From Anas platyrhynchos (Eukaryota; Chordata; Aves; Anseriformes; Anatidae), in assembly GCF_047663525.1 (NCBI RefSeq), contig NC_092603.1, forward strand, positions 599,501-663,500: 64,000 nucleotides of DNA. The letters are read 5' to 3'. Made by a program: the position numbers and the translations under genes. Under the pieces are notes generated by a model. That model searched no databases and was not told the DNA's origin. It saw nothing but the letters and a program-made list of their open reading frames with translations. Below are positions 12,471 to 29,751 of the stretch, piece by piece. Every line of letters begins with the position of its first letter. Within the stretch, counting starts at the first letter, position 1.

Positions 12471-12479
12471 CAGCTTTGC

Positions 12480-13140
12480 AAGGATGCAACGGGGACCTGC
12501 AAGGACCTGCAAGGATCTGCAAGGACCCAAGCCCCCCCCCACCCCCCCCCACGCTGCCCCCCTCCCCAGGGCCCCCCCAGCCCCCCCTTTTTTTTCCCAG
12601 GGGGGCCCCGTCCCCCCAGCGCCGTTTCCGGAGCTTTTGGGGCCCCGTTCGCGGCCTCGAGTTTCCGGCGGGGGCGGCAGCGCGGTGCTGGGGGGGGGGG
12701 GGGCAGCGGTTTTTGGGGGGGTTTCCTCCCCCCCCCGGGGCTGTTCCGAAAGAAATTGGGGGAAAAAAAGCAAGAAAAGGGTCCCCGGGGGGGGTCCCCA
12801 TCAAGAGGGGTGGCCTCCCGCCGTCGCACCCCCCTCTAGGGCAGCTGGGAGGCCGTGGAGGGGTTTGGGGTGAAAAAAGTGGATTTTGGGAAAAACGAGG
12901 CCAAAAATTGGCACCCAGGGGGGTGGGAATTAAGGGAAAAAAGCGTGGAAATGGGCAATTTTGGGGGAAAAAGCGGTGATAATCCTGGGGCGAACCCGAG
13001 GCTTTGCTGCCGGCGGAGCGAAAATCTCCGGAATTTGCCCCAAAATTCCCAGCTGGGTGTCCCCGGCCGGGGGTGTTTTTTTGGGGTGAATTGAGGTGTT
13101 TTTGGGACTGAGAGCGCCGGGAGGGAGCCGGGTGTCCGGT
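12480..13140. promoter_or_regulatory. Candidate CpG-rich upstream region of the + S100 copy
   Basis: C-rich tract followed by single-copy GC/CpG-rich sequence with two TTTCCGG (ETS-like) sites at about 12,625 and 12,661 and a TCCGGAA-like site near 13,027. It lies just upstream of the first candidate S100 exon, so it is a reasonable promoter interval. There is no TATA box and no direct evidence of transcription. Confidence 0.3.
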
Positions 13141-13228
13141 GTCACCCCCAGGGAGGGGACAAGTGGCCAGGAATAGCCGGGGCCACGTGGCCCCGAAATG
13201 TCCCCAGGGTGCCCTTGGGAGAGGCCTG
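13140..13228 (+). other. Candidate 5' untranslated exon of + S100 copy
   Basis: Single-copy GC-rich block ending GGCCTG|GTGAGC, a good donor at 13,229. The 31-bp array begins immediately after the donor and ends just before the acceptor of the ATG exon. That makes it a plausible first exon. Its start is not defined. Confidence 0.4.
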
Positions 13229-13955
13229 GTGAGCACTGGGAGGGCACTGGGGGGATACTGGGAGCACCGGGAGGGCACTGGGGGGATACTGGGAGGACTG
13301 GGAGGGCACTGGGGGGATACTGGGAGGACTGGGAGGGCACTGGGGGGATACTGGGAGGACTGGGAGGGTACTGGGGGGATACTGGGAGCACTGGGAGGGT
13401 ACTGAGGGGATACTGGGAGGACTGGGAGGGCACTGGGGGGATACTGGGAGCACTGGGAGGGTACTGGGGGGATACTGGGAGGACTGGGAGGGTACTGAGG
13501 GGATACTGGGAGGACTGGGAGGGCACTGGGGGGATACTGGGAGCACTGGGAGGGTACTGGGGGATACTGGGAGCACCGGGAGGGCACTGGGGGGATACTG
13601 GGAGGACTGGGAGGGTACTGGGGGGATACTGGGAGGACTGGGAGGGCACTGGGGGGATACTGGGAGGACTGGGAGGGCACTGGGGGGATACTGGGAGGAC
13701 TAGGAGGGTACTGGGGGGATACTGGGAGCACTGGGAGGGCACTGGGGGGATACTGGGAGGACTGGGAGGGTACTGGGGGGATACTGGGAGCACTGGGAGG
13801 GCACTGGGGGGATACTGGGAGGACTGGGAGGGCACTGGGGGGATACTGGGAGGACTGGGAGGGTACTGGGGGGATACTGGGAGCACTGGGAGGGCACTGG
13901 GGGATACTGGGAGGGCACTGGGGGGATACTGGGAGGACTGGGAGGCGAGGCTGGT
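13229..13955. repeat. 31-bp ACTGGGAGGGCACTGGGG array
   Basis: About 23 units of about 31 bp combining ACTGGGAGGG(C/T)ACTGGGGGGATACTGGGAG(G/CA). Units differ mainly by AGGACT versus AGCACT and CACT versus TACT. It fills the putative first intron of the + S100 copy. Confidence 0.95.
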
Positions 13956-13957
13956 GA

Positions 13958-17000
<3,043 letters not shown>

Positions 17001-17079
17001 GAGAGACCCCCCCGGGAGGGGGGGGAGTGCAGAGAGAGCGGAGCCTGGGGGGGGCCTGGAGAAGTTGGGGGGTCGTTGG

Positions 17080-18345
17080 GGGTGGCCAAGGTTGGGTTGG
17101 GTGGGGTTTGGGGTCTTGGAGAAGACAAAATTGGGGATGTTCCACCATTGGAGATGCTCAAAGTTGGGTTGGGTGGGGTTTGGGGTTTTGGAGAAGACAA
17201 AATTGGGGATGTTCCATCATTGGAGTTGGCCAAGGTTGGGTTGGGTGGGGTTTTGGGTGGGGGGGGTGATGAAATTTGGGAGGTTCCATCATTGAGATGA
17301 TCAAATTTGGGTTGGGTGGGATTTGGGGTCTTGGAGAAGACAAAATTGGGGATATTCCATCATTGGAGTTGGCCAAGGTTGGGTTGGGTGGGGTTTTGGG
17401 TGCTGGAGAAGACAAAATTGGGGATGTTCCACCATTGGAGATGATCAAAGTTGGGTTGGGTGGGATTTGGGGTGTGGGGGGTGATGGAATTTGGGAGGTT
17501 CCATCATTGGAGATCACCAAAGATGGGTTGGGTGGGGTTTTGGGTGCTGGAGAAGACAAAATTTGGGATGTTCCATCATTGGAGATGATCAAGGTTGGGT
17601 TGGATGAAGTTTTGGGTGCTGGAGAAGATGAAATTTTGGACGTCCCGTCATTGGAGATCACCAAAATTGGGTTGGGTGGGGTTTGGGGTCTTGGAGAAGA
17701 CAAAATTGGGGATGTTCCACCATTGGAGATGATCAAAGTTGGGTTGGGTGGGATTTGGGGTGTGGGGGGTGATGGAATTTGGGAGGTTCCATCATTGGAG
17801 ATCACCAAAGTTGGGTTGGGTGGGGTTTTGGGTGCTGGAGAAGACAAAATTTGGGATGTTCCATCATTGGGGTTGACCAAAATTGGGTTGGGTGGGGTTT
17901 TGGGTGGGGGGGGTGATGAAATTTGGGAGGTTCCATCATTGAGATGATCAAAGTTGGGTTGGGTGGGGTTTGGGGTCTTGGAGAAGACAAAATTGGGGAC
18001 GTCCCGTCATTGGAGGTGGCCAAGGTTGGGTTGGACGGGGTTTTGGGTGTGGGAGAAGATGAAATTGGGGCCGTCCTGTCATTGGAGATCACTAAAGTTG
18101 GGTTGGACGGGGTTTTGGGGTCTTGGAGAAGACAAAATTTGGGATGTTCCATCATTGGAGTTGGCCAAGGTTGGGTTGGATGAAGTTTAGGGTGTGGGGG
18201 GTGATGAAATTTGGGATGTCCCATCATTGGAGATGCTCAAAGTTGGGTTGGGTGGGGTTTGGGGTCTTGGAGAAGACAAAATTGGGGCCGTCCCGTCATT
18301 GGAGATGACCAAATTTGGGTTCTTCTGGTTTTGGGGTGCTGGAGG
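17080..18345. repeat. 72-bp minisatellite, + orientation
   Basis: About 17 units, mostly 72 bp, containing GTTGGGTTGGGTGGGGTTT, GGAGAAGACAAAATTGGGGA and TTCCATCATTGGAGATG. Since 72 is a multiple of 3, 24-residue repeats (core [18 protein letters not shown]) run unbroken. It starts about 80 bp after the S100 stop and is mirrored at 19.40-20.78 kb. Confidence 0.95.
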
Positions 18346-18655
18346 AGACGCAGTTGGGGCTGTCCCATCGCTGGTGTCGCGCCTGGAGCTGGGGGGGACC
18401 TGGGGGGGGGGTCGGATCCCAGCGACTCCGAGTGGCCCCCATGGGTGAGGGGTCCCCATTGTGCCCCCTCCCCATTTTGGAGGGGGGGGGACGTGTCCCC
18501 ATTTCCTCCCCGTTCCCCGTTTTGGCTTCATTTTCCCAATTTCCCCCGTTTTTCCCCCATTTTCTCCATTCCCCCGTTTTTTCCCCCATTCCCCTGTTTT
18601 TTCTTCATTCTCCCCATTTTCTCCCCATTCCCTGTTTTGGCTTAATTCTCCCAGT
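18346..18655. other. Short single-copy spacer
   Basis: Diverged end of the 72-bp array, then a CCCCATTTTC/TTTTCCCCCATT-rich tract. No gene is seen. Confidence 0.5.
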
Positions 18656-19230
18656 TCTGAACCCTGTGGGGCTGGACCCTATGGGGCAAAACCCTATGGG
18701 GCAGAACCCTATGGGGCAGGACCCTATGGGGCAAAACCCTATGGGGCAGAACCCTATGGGGCAGGACCCTATGGGGCAAAACCCTATGGGACAGAACCCT
18801 ATGGGGCAGAAACCTATGGGGCAGAACCCTATGGGACAGAACCCTATGGGGCAGGACCCTATGGGGCAGAACCCTATGGGGCAAAACCCTATGGGGCAAA
18901 ACCCTATGGGGCAGAACCCTATGGGGCAGGACCCTATGGGGCAAAACCCTATGGGGCAGAACCCTATGGGGCAGAAACCTATGGGGCAGAACCCTATGGG
19001 GCAGGACCCTATGGGACAGAACCCTATGGGGCAGAACCCTATGGGACAGAACCCTATGGGGCAAAACCCTATGGGGCAGAACCCTATGGGGCAGGACCCT
19101 ATGGGGCAGAACCCTATGGGACAGAACCCTATGGGGCAGGACCCTATGGGGCAGGACCCTATGGGACAGGACCCTATGGGGCAGGACCCTATGGGGCAGG
19201 ACCCTATGGGGCAGAACCCTATGGGGCATC
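18655..19230. repeat. 15-bp CCCTATGGGGCAGAA array
   Basis: About 38 near-perfect 15-bp units. Variation is confined almost entirely to positions after CA (GAA, GGA, AAA) and GGGGC/GGGAC. All six frames are open (PYGAE, QNPMG and HRVLP repeats). It sits at the axis between the two S100 inverted arms. Confidence 0.97.
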
Positions 19231-19235
19231 CCCCC

Positions 19236-19395
19236 ACGTGCCCCCCAGTCTCCCCCCAGGCTCCGCTCTCTCTGCACTCCCCCCTCCCGGGGGTCTCTCT
19301 TTATTGCTCGCCCCCCAGCCCCCCAGCGGCGGGGGGGCCGTCGGGGGGCAGGGGGGGCCCCGGGGGGGCGTCGGCGCCGTAGTGGCGCCCACCCA
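19236..19395 (-). pseudogene. Orphan S100 3' end, fragment A
   Basis: Read on -, it begins abruptly inside the exon 4 RHYG codons and continues through the Pro/Gly tail (7-C run), stop, AATAAA and downstream flank. It is fused upstream to the 72-bp array. The break is the same as in the fragment at 20.15-20.31 kb, so both come from one duplication unit. Confidence 0.9.
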
Positions 19396-20150
19396 ACCCA
19401 ACTTTGACCATCTCCAATGATGGAACATCCCAAATTTCATCACCTCCCATACCCAAAACTTCTTCCAACCCAATTTTGGTCAACCCCAATGATGGAACAT
19501 CCCCAATTTTGTCTTCCCCCACACCCCAAACCCCACCCAACCCAACTTTGACCATCTTCAATGACGGAACCTCCCAAATTTCATCACCTCCCATACCCAA
19601 AACCCCACCCAACCCAACCTTGGCCAACTCCAATGATGGAATATCCCCAATTTTGTCTTCTCCAAGACCCCAAAACCCCGTCCAACCCAACTTTCGTGAT
19701 CTCCAATGACGGGACGTCCCCAATTTTGTCTTCCCCCCCACCCAAAACCCCACCCAACCCAACTTTGAGCATCTCCAATGATGGAACATCCCCAATTTGT
19801 CTTCCCCCACACCCCAAAACCCCACCCAACCCAACTTTGACCATCTCCAATGACGAAACCTCCCAAATTTCATCACCCCCCCCCACCCAAAACCCCGTCC
19901 AACCCAACCTTGGCCACCTCCAATGACGGGACATCCCCAATTTTGTCTTCTCCAAGACCCCAAACCCCACCCAACCCATCTTTGGTGATCTCCAATAATG
20001 GAACCTCCCAAATTCCATCACCCCCCACACCCCAAATCCCACCCAACCCAACTTTGAGCATCTCCAATGGTGGAACATCCCAAATTTTGTCTTCTCCAAG
20101 ACCCCAAACCCCACCCAACCCAACCTTGGCCACCCCCAATGACCCCCCAA
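19395..20150. repeat. 72-bp minisatellite, - orientation, block 1
   Basis: About ten units of the same 72-bp repeat as at 17.08-18.35 kb, in reverse complement. Higher divergence between units than within the 15-bp array. Confidence 0.93.
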
Positions 20151-20312
20151 CTTCTCCAGGCCCCCCCCAGGCTCCGCTCTCTCTGCACTCCCCCCCCTCC
20201 CGGGGGTCTCTCTTTATTGCTCGCCCCCCAGCCCCCCAGTGGCGGGGGGGGGGCCGTCGGGGGGCAGAGGGGGCCCCGGGGGGGCGTCGGCGCCGTAGTG
20301 GCGCCCACCCAA
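20150..20312 (-). pseudogene. Orphan S100 3' end, fragment B
   Basis: Same content and same left break as fragment A (starts within RHYG, ends past AATAAA), with a 10-C run in the tail. Confidence 0.9.
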
Positions 20313-20780
20313 CCCAACTTTGACCATCTCCAATGACGGGACATCCCCAATTTTGTCTTCCCCCACACCCAAAACCCCACCCAACCCAACTTTGACCATC
20401 TCCAATGATGGAATATCCCCAATTTTGTCTTCTCCAAGACCCAAAACCCTGTCCAACCCAATTTTGGTGATCTCCAATTACGGGACGTCCAAAATTTCAT
20501 CTTCTCCAGCACCCAAAACTTCATCCAACCCAACCTTGGCCAACTCCAATGATGGAAAATCCCCAATTTTGTCTTCTCCAAGACCCCAAATCCCACCCAA
20601 CCCAACTTTGGTGATCTCCAATGATGGAACCTCCCAAATTCCATCACCCCCCACACCCCAAATCCCACCCAACCCAACTTTGAGCATCTCCAATGGTGGA
20701 ACATCCCAAATTTTGTCTTCTCCAAGACCCCAAACCCCACCCAACCCAACCTTGGCCACCCCCAACGACCCCCCAACTTC
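20312..20780. repeat. 72-bp minisatellite, - orientation, block 2
   Basis: About six units between orphan fragment B and the 3' end of the complete - S100 copy. Confidence 0.93.
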
Positions 20781-20841
20781 TCCAGGCCCCCCCCAGGCTC
20801 CGCTCTCTCTGCACTCCCCCCCCTCCCGGGGGGGTCTCTCT

Positions 20842-25300
<4,459 letters not shown>

Positions 25301-25308
25301 GTCCCCAC

Positions 25309-25370
25309 CTGCCCAGCCGGGTGCTGCCGCCGCCTGCTCTGAGCCCTGGCACCGCCCTGGCCCCCCCCCC
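25309..25370 (-). other. Candidate 5' untranslated exon of - S100 copy
   Basis: On -, a GCGGCGGCAGC-rich single-copy block ends GGGCAG|GTGGGG. The CTGGTCCCAG array starts straight after. The layout is analogous to 13.14-13.23 kb in the other copy. The 5' limit is unknown. Confidence 0.4.
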
Positions 25371-25374
25371 CCCC

Positions 25375-26640
25375 AGACCCCCCCCTGACCCCCCCCCAGG
25401 GTGCCGCCCATCCAGATCCCCAGAATTGGGGGGGGGGATGGGATAATTGGGAGCTCTGGAGCTGCAGAAAAAAGGGGGGGGGGAGGGCAGAAAATGGGTT
25501 AAAACCGGGCCAAAAAGGGTGCGGAGGGGGCACAGGGGGGTAAAATTAAAATTTATTATTTTTTTCCCCCCTCAAATGGGTTAAAAACTCAATTTTTGCC
25601 CTTCAAAATGAAATTTTAATAAATATGTATTTTTTTTTTGCCCGATTCTTCTTTAATTGTCACGAAATTGAGGCTGCGGGGAGATTTTGGGGTGCTGGGT
25701 TCTCCGAATTTTGGAGCCTCCCAAAATTTAACGGGGATTTTTTTTGGGGGGGTTTGGCCCAAATCCAGCTTCTGGGTGGGAAAAAAAAACCGCAGGGATG
25801 GCGATTTTATCACTTTTTGCTAATTTTATCACTTTTTGGTAATCAAGGTCTGGGAATTGGTGATTTTGGGGCGAGACCTGGAGTTTTCGGGATTTTTTTG
25901 CCCTTTTTTCCCCATTTTTACGGGAAAATGGGGTCGAGGGGGGTTTTAAGGTGGGATTTTTGGGGAGAAAAGGAAGGGGTCTAGGGGAGAACTGGGAGCA
26001 CTGGGAGGCGGAGGGCTCATACTGGAGGGACTGGGAAATGGGTAGCAACGGGTGGTGGGGATACTGGGAGGACTGGGATCCGGGAACTGGGATCTGGGCT
26101 CTGTTCCCTCCCCCCCCCCCCTCCACCTGATGAGGTTCAGAGCTCCGCAAAAACCCAATTAGCGCAATTAACTTAACGAGGCATTGTCCAGATGCCTCCC
26201 CAGTGTCCCCCGAGGGCCAGAGGAAGGTTCTGGAAGGGTCCTGAGCTCGCTGCGAGGTGGTGGGGAGAAGCCTCGGGGGAACTGGGACCCACTGGGACCC
26301 ACTGGGAGGAACTGGGATCCACTGGGAGGAACTGGGAGGGACTGGGAGATGGAAAAATGCTCCTGGAGGGACTGGGATGGCTACCGCGGCAGGGTTTTTT
26401 TGGCTGAAAACCCCTTTTTCTGCCCCAAAAATAGGTATTTAGTTAAAACTTTTGTATATTTGTCCCCTGGGGTGATTTCTTGGAAAAAAGTGAGATTTTG
26501 GGATCCCTCCCATTTTCAATTATTCCACCATAATTAGTCACCCGGTCCAATTAATTGCCCGAGGAGATTTTAAAGGACGCCGAGGGCATTAATTAAACGT
26601 CTCCTAAATCATCACGGGCAGCTGTCACAGACCCTAAAAT
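25375..26640. other. Intergenic sequence, no gene seen
   Basis: C- and T-rich tracts near 25.37-25.62 kb. A segment at about 25,900-26,080 (GGGAAAATGGGGTCGAGGGG then ACTGGGAG and GGGTAGCAAC) recurs near 27,300-27,420. Otherwise single-copy with short ACTGGGA clusters near 26.28-26.36 kb. Confidence 0.45.
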
Positions 26641-26732
26641 TACTTTTTTTACCTCTTTTTTTTTGTCCCTATTTACAGGGAAATGGGATCAAGGGGGAAG
26701 CCCCGGAAGCTCCGCCCCCCTGCTCCTGACTA

Positions 26733-26880
26733 GGCGGACCTGGTTGAGAACCGCGGCCGCGCGGCCCCGTGCGTTCAAAGGGCGCGGTCGGACCTGATTG
26801 AAGCCTGCGGCGCGGTTGATTCGGCTGCGTCCGGCCCTGGCCTATATAAAGGGGGGGGGCGGCGGCGGCGCCTTCAGTCT
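26733..26880 (+). promoter_or_regulatory. TATA-box element, copy 1
   Basis: About 140 bp: GCGGACCTGGTTGAGAACCG, a CGCGG-rich core, GGACCTGATTGAAGCC, GGTTGATTCGG, then CCTATATAAAGGGGG (TATATAAA at 26,843-26,850) and a GGCGGCGGCG run where transcription would start. Nearly identical to copy 3. No downstream product is recognised. Confidence 0.5.
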
Positions 26881-27189
26881 GAGAGCGGCGGCGTTGGGGG
26901 GTGGTCGCGTTTTTCAATGGAGCTGCTGTGATTGCGGCTTTTAGTCACTAAAATCCCTTTTTTTGTCCCCAAAATAACTTTAAAAGTAAAGCACGTGTCC
27001 GTTTACACCCAGCCCAAAGGAGGGAATAGCAATGTGGAAGGGATCCCGTGGTCGTTATGTTGGAATTAAGTGATTTTAAGGTCTGTCCCGTTCCAATCTA
27101 AGGTAATCCGTGGTAATTAGCACCCAGGTTTAATTATTCAGAGTGCTCCGGGGCTCAGCAAGTTTTTAAGTATTTTTAGGCGTTGCCTA

Positions 27190-27262
27190 GAAGTTTCTCG
27201 AATCACAGAATTTCTAGGTTGGGAGAGACCTCGAGATCATCGAGTCCAACTCCGAAGTACGG
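27190..27262 (-). mobile_element. CR1 LINE 3'-end fragment
   Basis: AATCACAGAATTTCTAGGTT, GGGAGAGACCT and GATCATCGAGTCCAACT match the conserved tail of avian/reptile CR1 read in reverse complement. Only about 70 bp remain. No ORF. Confidence 0.8.
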
Positions 27263-27584
27263 ATCCTAAAAATGTTTTTTTTTGCCTCTTTTTCCCTCTT
27301 TAGGGGAAAATGGGATCGAGGGGAAGTTCCAGGTGAGGTTGGGAGGTAGAGGCGGAGGACTGGGGGCGCTGGGATACTGGGGGGACTGGGACATGGGCAG
27401 CAACTGGTGGTGGGGGTTCAGAGGTGAGCCTGGGGTGCGGGGGGATACTGGGGAGACTGGGAGGTGGAGGCCACTCACTGAGCAGACCGAAATTCAGAAC
27501 TGGTTATAGGGGAACTGGGATCCAGAGCCGGTTACTGGGGGAACTGGGATCCAGAACCGGTTACTGGGGGAACTGGGATCCAGC

Positions 27585-27625
27585 CGGCCCTGCCCTATAT
27601 AAAGGGGGCGGCGGTGGCGCTCCTC
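27585..27625 (+). promoter_or_regulatory. TATA-box element, copy 2 (partial)
   Basis: Only the end of the element is present: GCCGGCCCTGCCCTATATAA with TATATAAA at 27,596-27,603 and a GGGGGCGGCGG run. The upstream part is replaced by CTGGGATCCAG repeats. Confidence 0.45.
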
Positions 27626-27779
27626 CTTTGCCCCTTTTTTCCTCTTTTTTTACTAAAAAATGGGATTAAGAAGGAGTTCCAGGTGAGGTCGGGGGGGTCA
27701 CTGGGGAGATTGGGGTCTAGGGGAGGGCTGGGGGGCGCTGAGACCCTGCGGGGCTCCCTCTGGTCCGGACCAGGCGGTT

Positions 27780-27935
27780 CGGGGCGGACCTGGTTGAGAA
27801 CCGCGGCCGCGCGGCCCCGTGCATTCAAAGGGCGCGGTCGGACCTGATTGAAGCCTGCGGCGCGGTTGATTCGGCCGCGTCCGGCCCTGCCCTATATAAA
27901 GGGGGCGGTGGCGGCGGCGCCCCCAGACCCGGAGC
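27780..27935 (+). promoter_or_regulatory. TATA-box element, copy 3
   Basis: Same order of blocks as copy 1, with few substitutions. TATATAAA at 27,893-27,900 is followed by GGGGGCGGTGGCGGCGGCG. Confidence 0.5.
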
Positions 27936-28159
27936 GGCCGCGGTCGGGTGCGGGGGTCCCGGGGCGGCTCCGTCCATGGGGAGGGTTTTTTTTTTTTATT
28001 GTCCGAAATTGGCTTTTTCTTCCCCCAAATTCCATCCCTAACGACAAGCGCGTGGGCGTTGACCTTCGTTTTTAAGTTAAAATTCAGTATTTTGGGTCTA
28101 GGGGGGCCTTCCGGCCTCGCCTGCTCCGCTGCCTGAGCCCTCGAGGGTAAAGAAAGGGG

Positions 28160-28850
28160 GGATTTCATTTATTTATTATTTATTTATTTATTTATTATTT
28201 ATTTATTAAACTTTTAAATATTTTTAAAAATATTTTTTATATCTCTAAATATTTTTTAAATACTTATTTTTTTAATATTTTCAAAATGTTTTTTATATTT
28301 TTAAGTATTCTTTATATTTTTAAATATTCTTTATATTTTTAATTATTCTTTATATTTTTAATTATTCTTTATATTTTAAAATATTTTTTTATATTTTTAA
28401 ATATTTTTTAAAATATTTAATTTTTTTATATTTTCAAAATGTTTTTTATATTTTTAAATTTTTATATTTTTAAGTATTTTTTATATTTTAAATATTTTTT
28501 ATATTTTTAAATATTTATATTTTCAAAAAAAATTTTATGTATTTAAATATTCTTTATATTTTTAAAATATTTTTTATATTTTTAAATGTTCTTTATATTT
28601 TTAAATGTTTTTAACATCTTTTAGTATTTTTAATATCCTTTAATATTTTTAATATCTTCTAATATTTTAAATATCTTTTATATTTTTAAACATTTTTTAT
28701 ATTTTTTAACATTTTTTATATTTTTAAACATTTTTTATATTTTCATTTTATTTTCATTATTTTTTATTTTATTTTATTTGCTATTTTATTCGTTTATTTT
28801 GTGATTTTATTTTACCGTTTTTATTTTTTTTATTGCCTTTCAAAACATTT
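28160..28850. repeat. AT-rich TTTTTATATTTTTAAATAT array
   Basis: About 700 bp of A/T only, apart from scattered single C/G. Units of about 17 bp (TATTTTTAAATATTTTT). It is the only strongly AT-rich block in the window. Confidence 0.95.
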
Positions 28851-29049
28851 CAAAGCTTTTGATGGGAGAACTGGATCCAGAGGGGGCTACTGGGAGAACT
28901 GGGATTTGCTGCTGTAACCTCATTGCCCCCCCCCATCCCATTTCACCCCCCCCAGATAAATGCCACAAATTGCTCAAAATTCCTTTATTTACACTTAAAA
29001 AACCCACCTTAAAAAATAAAAAAAAACAAAAGGGACGGGGAGTTTTGGG

Positions 29050-29620
29050 GCTGAAATTTTGGGGACTGGGGGGGGGATATTTTTTTGGGGGGGAGAATAT
29101 TTTTTTGGGGGGGGAATTTTTTTGGGGGGTGGATATTTTTTTGGGGGGTGGATATTTTTTTTGTTTTTTTTTTGGGGGGGGATATTTTTTTGGGAGGGGA
29201 TTTTTTTTGGGGGGGGGGATATTTTTTTTTTGGGGGGAGAATATTTTTTTGGGGGAGGGATTTTTTGGGGGGACATTTTTTTGGGGGGGGGATATTTTTG
29301 GGGGGGGACATTTTTTGGGGAAGGATATTTTTTTGGGGGGGGGATTTTTTTTGTGTTTTTTTTTTGGGGGGGTATTTTTTTGGGGGGGGAATATTTTTTT
29401 TGGGTGTGATTTTTTTTTGGGGGGGTGTATTTTTTGGGGGGGATATTTTTTTGGGGGGAGATAATTTTTTTCGAGGGGGGAAATATTTTTGGGGGGGGAG
29501 ATTTTTTGGGGGGGGGAGATTTTTTTTGGGGGGGGCGATATTTTTTTCTTGAGGGGGGATATTTTTTTGGGGATGGATATTTTTTTGGGGGGGCGAATAT
29601 TTTTTTGGTTTTTTTTTTTG
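29050..29620. repeat. GGGGGGATATTTTTTT array
   Basis: About 25-30 units of 15-20 bp with G runs of 6-10 and T runs of 6-9. On - it follows directly from the last recognisable GTF2H4 codons and keeps a frame open coding for PPKKYPPPKK repeats. Confidence 0.95.
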
Positions 29621-29624
29621 GGGG

Positions 29625-29751
29625 TCTGACGTCGGGGGCTGCTCCGGGGGTCACCACCATCAGCGGGGGCTCCTCGAAATCAGCACCCCCAGGGCCCGCG
29701 CCTGGTCCCCGCAGCACTTCTACTCATCTGCGACAGGAACTGTTGCAGCAC
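29625..29751 (-). CDS. GTF2H4: GTF2H4 last recognised exon
   Basis: Acceptor TTTTTGCCAG. Matches to p52 occur in three successive frames: QQFLSQ, then QARALGVLI, then FEEPPLMVVTP...DVR. The conserved basic tail after DVR is absent; the frame runs on into the GGGGGGATATTTTTTT array. Confidence 0.8.

Noticed and set aside
10183-13731. Cys-rich frames over the GCAAGGATGCAA array
   Set aside because: Cys spacing follows the repeat unit, and all frames on both strands are similarly open.
26733-27935. tRNA or 5S-like RNA polymerase III gene in the TATA element
   Set aside because: GTTCAAA resembles a B box superficially, but no A box at proper spacing and no cloverleaf can be drawn.
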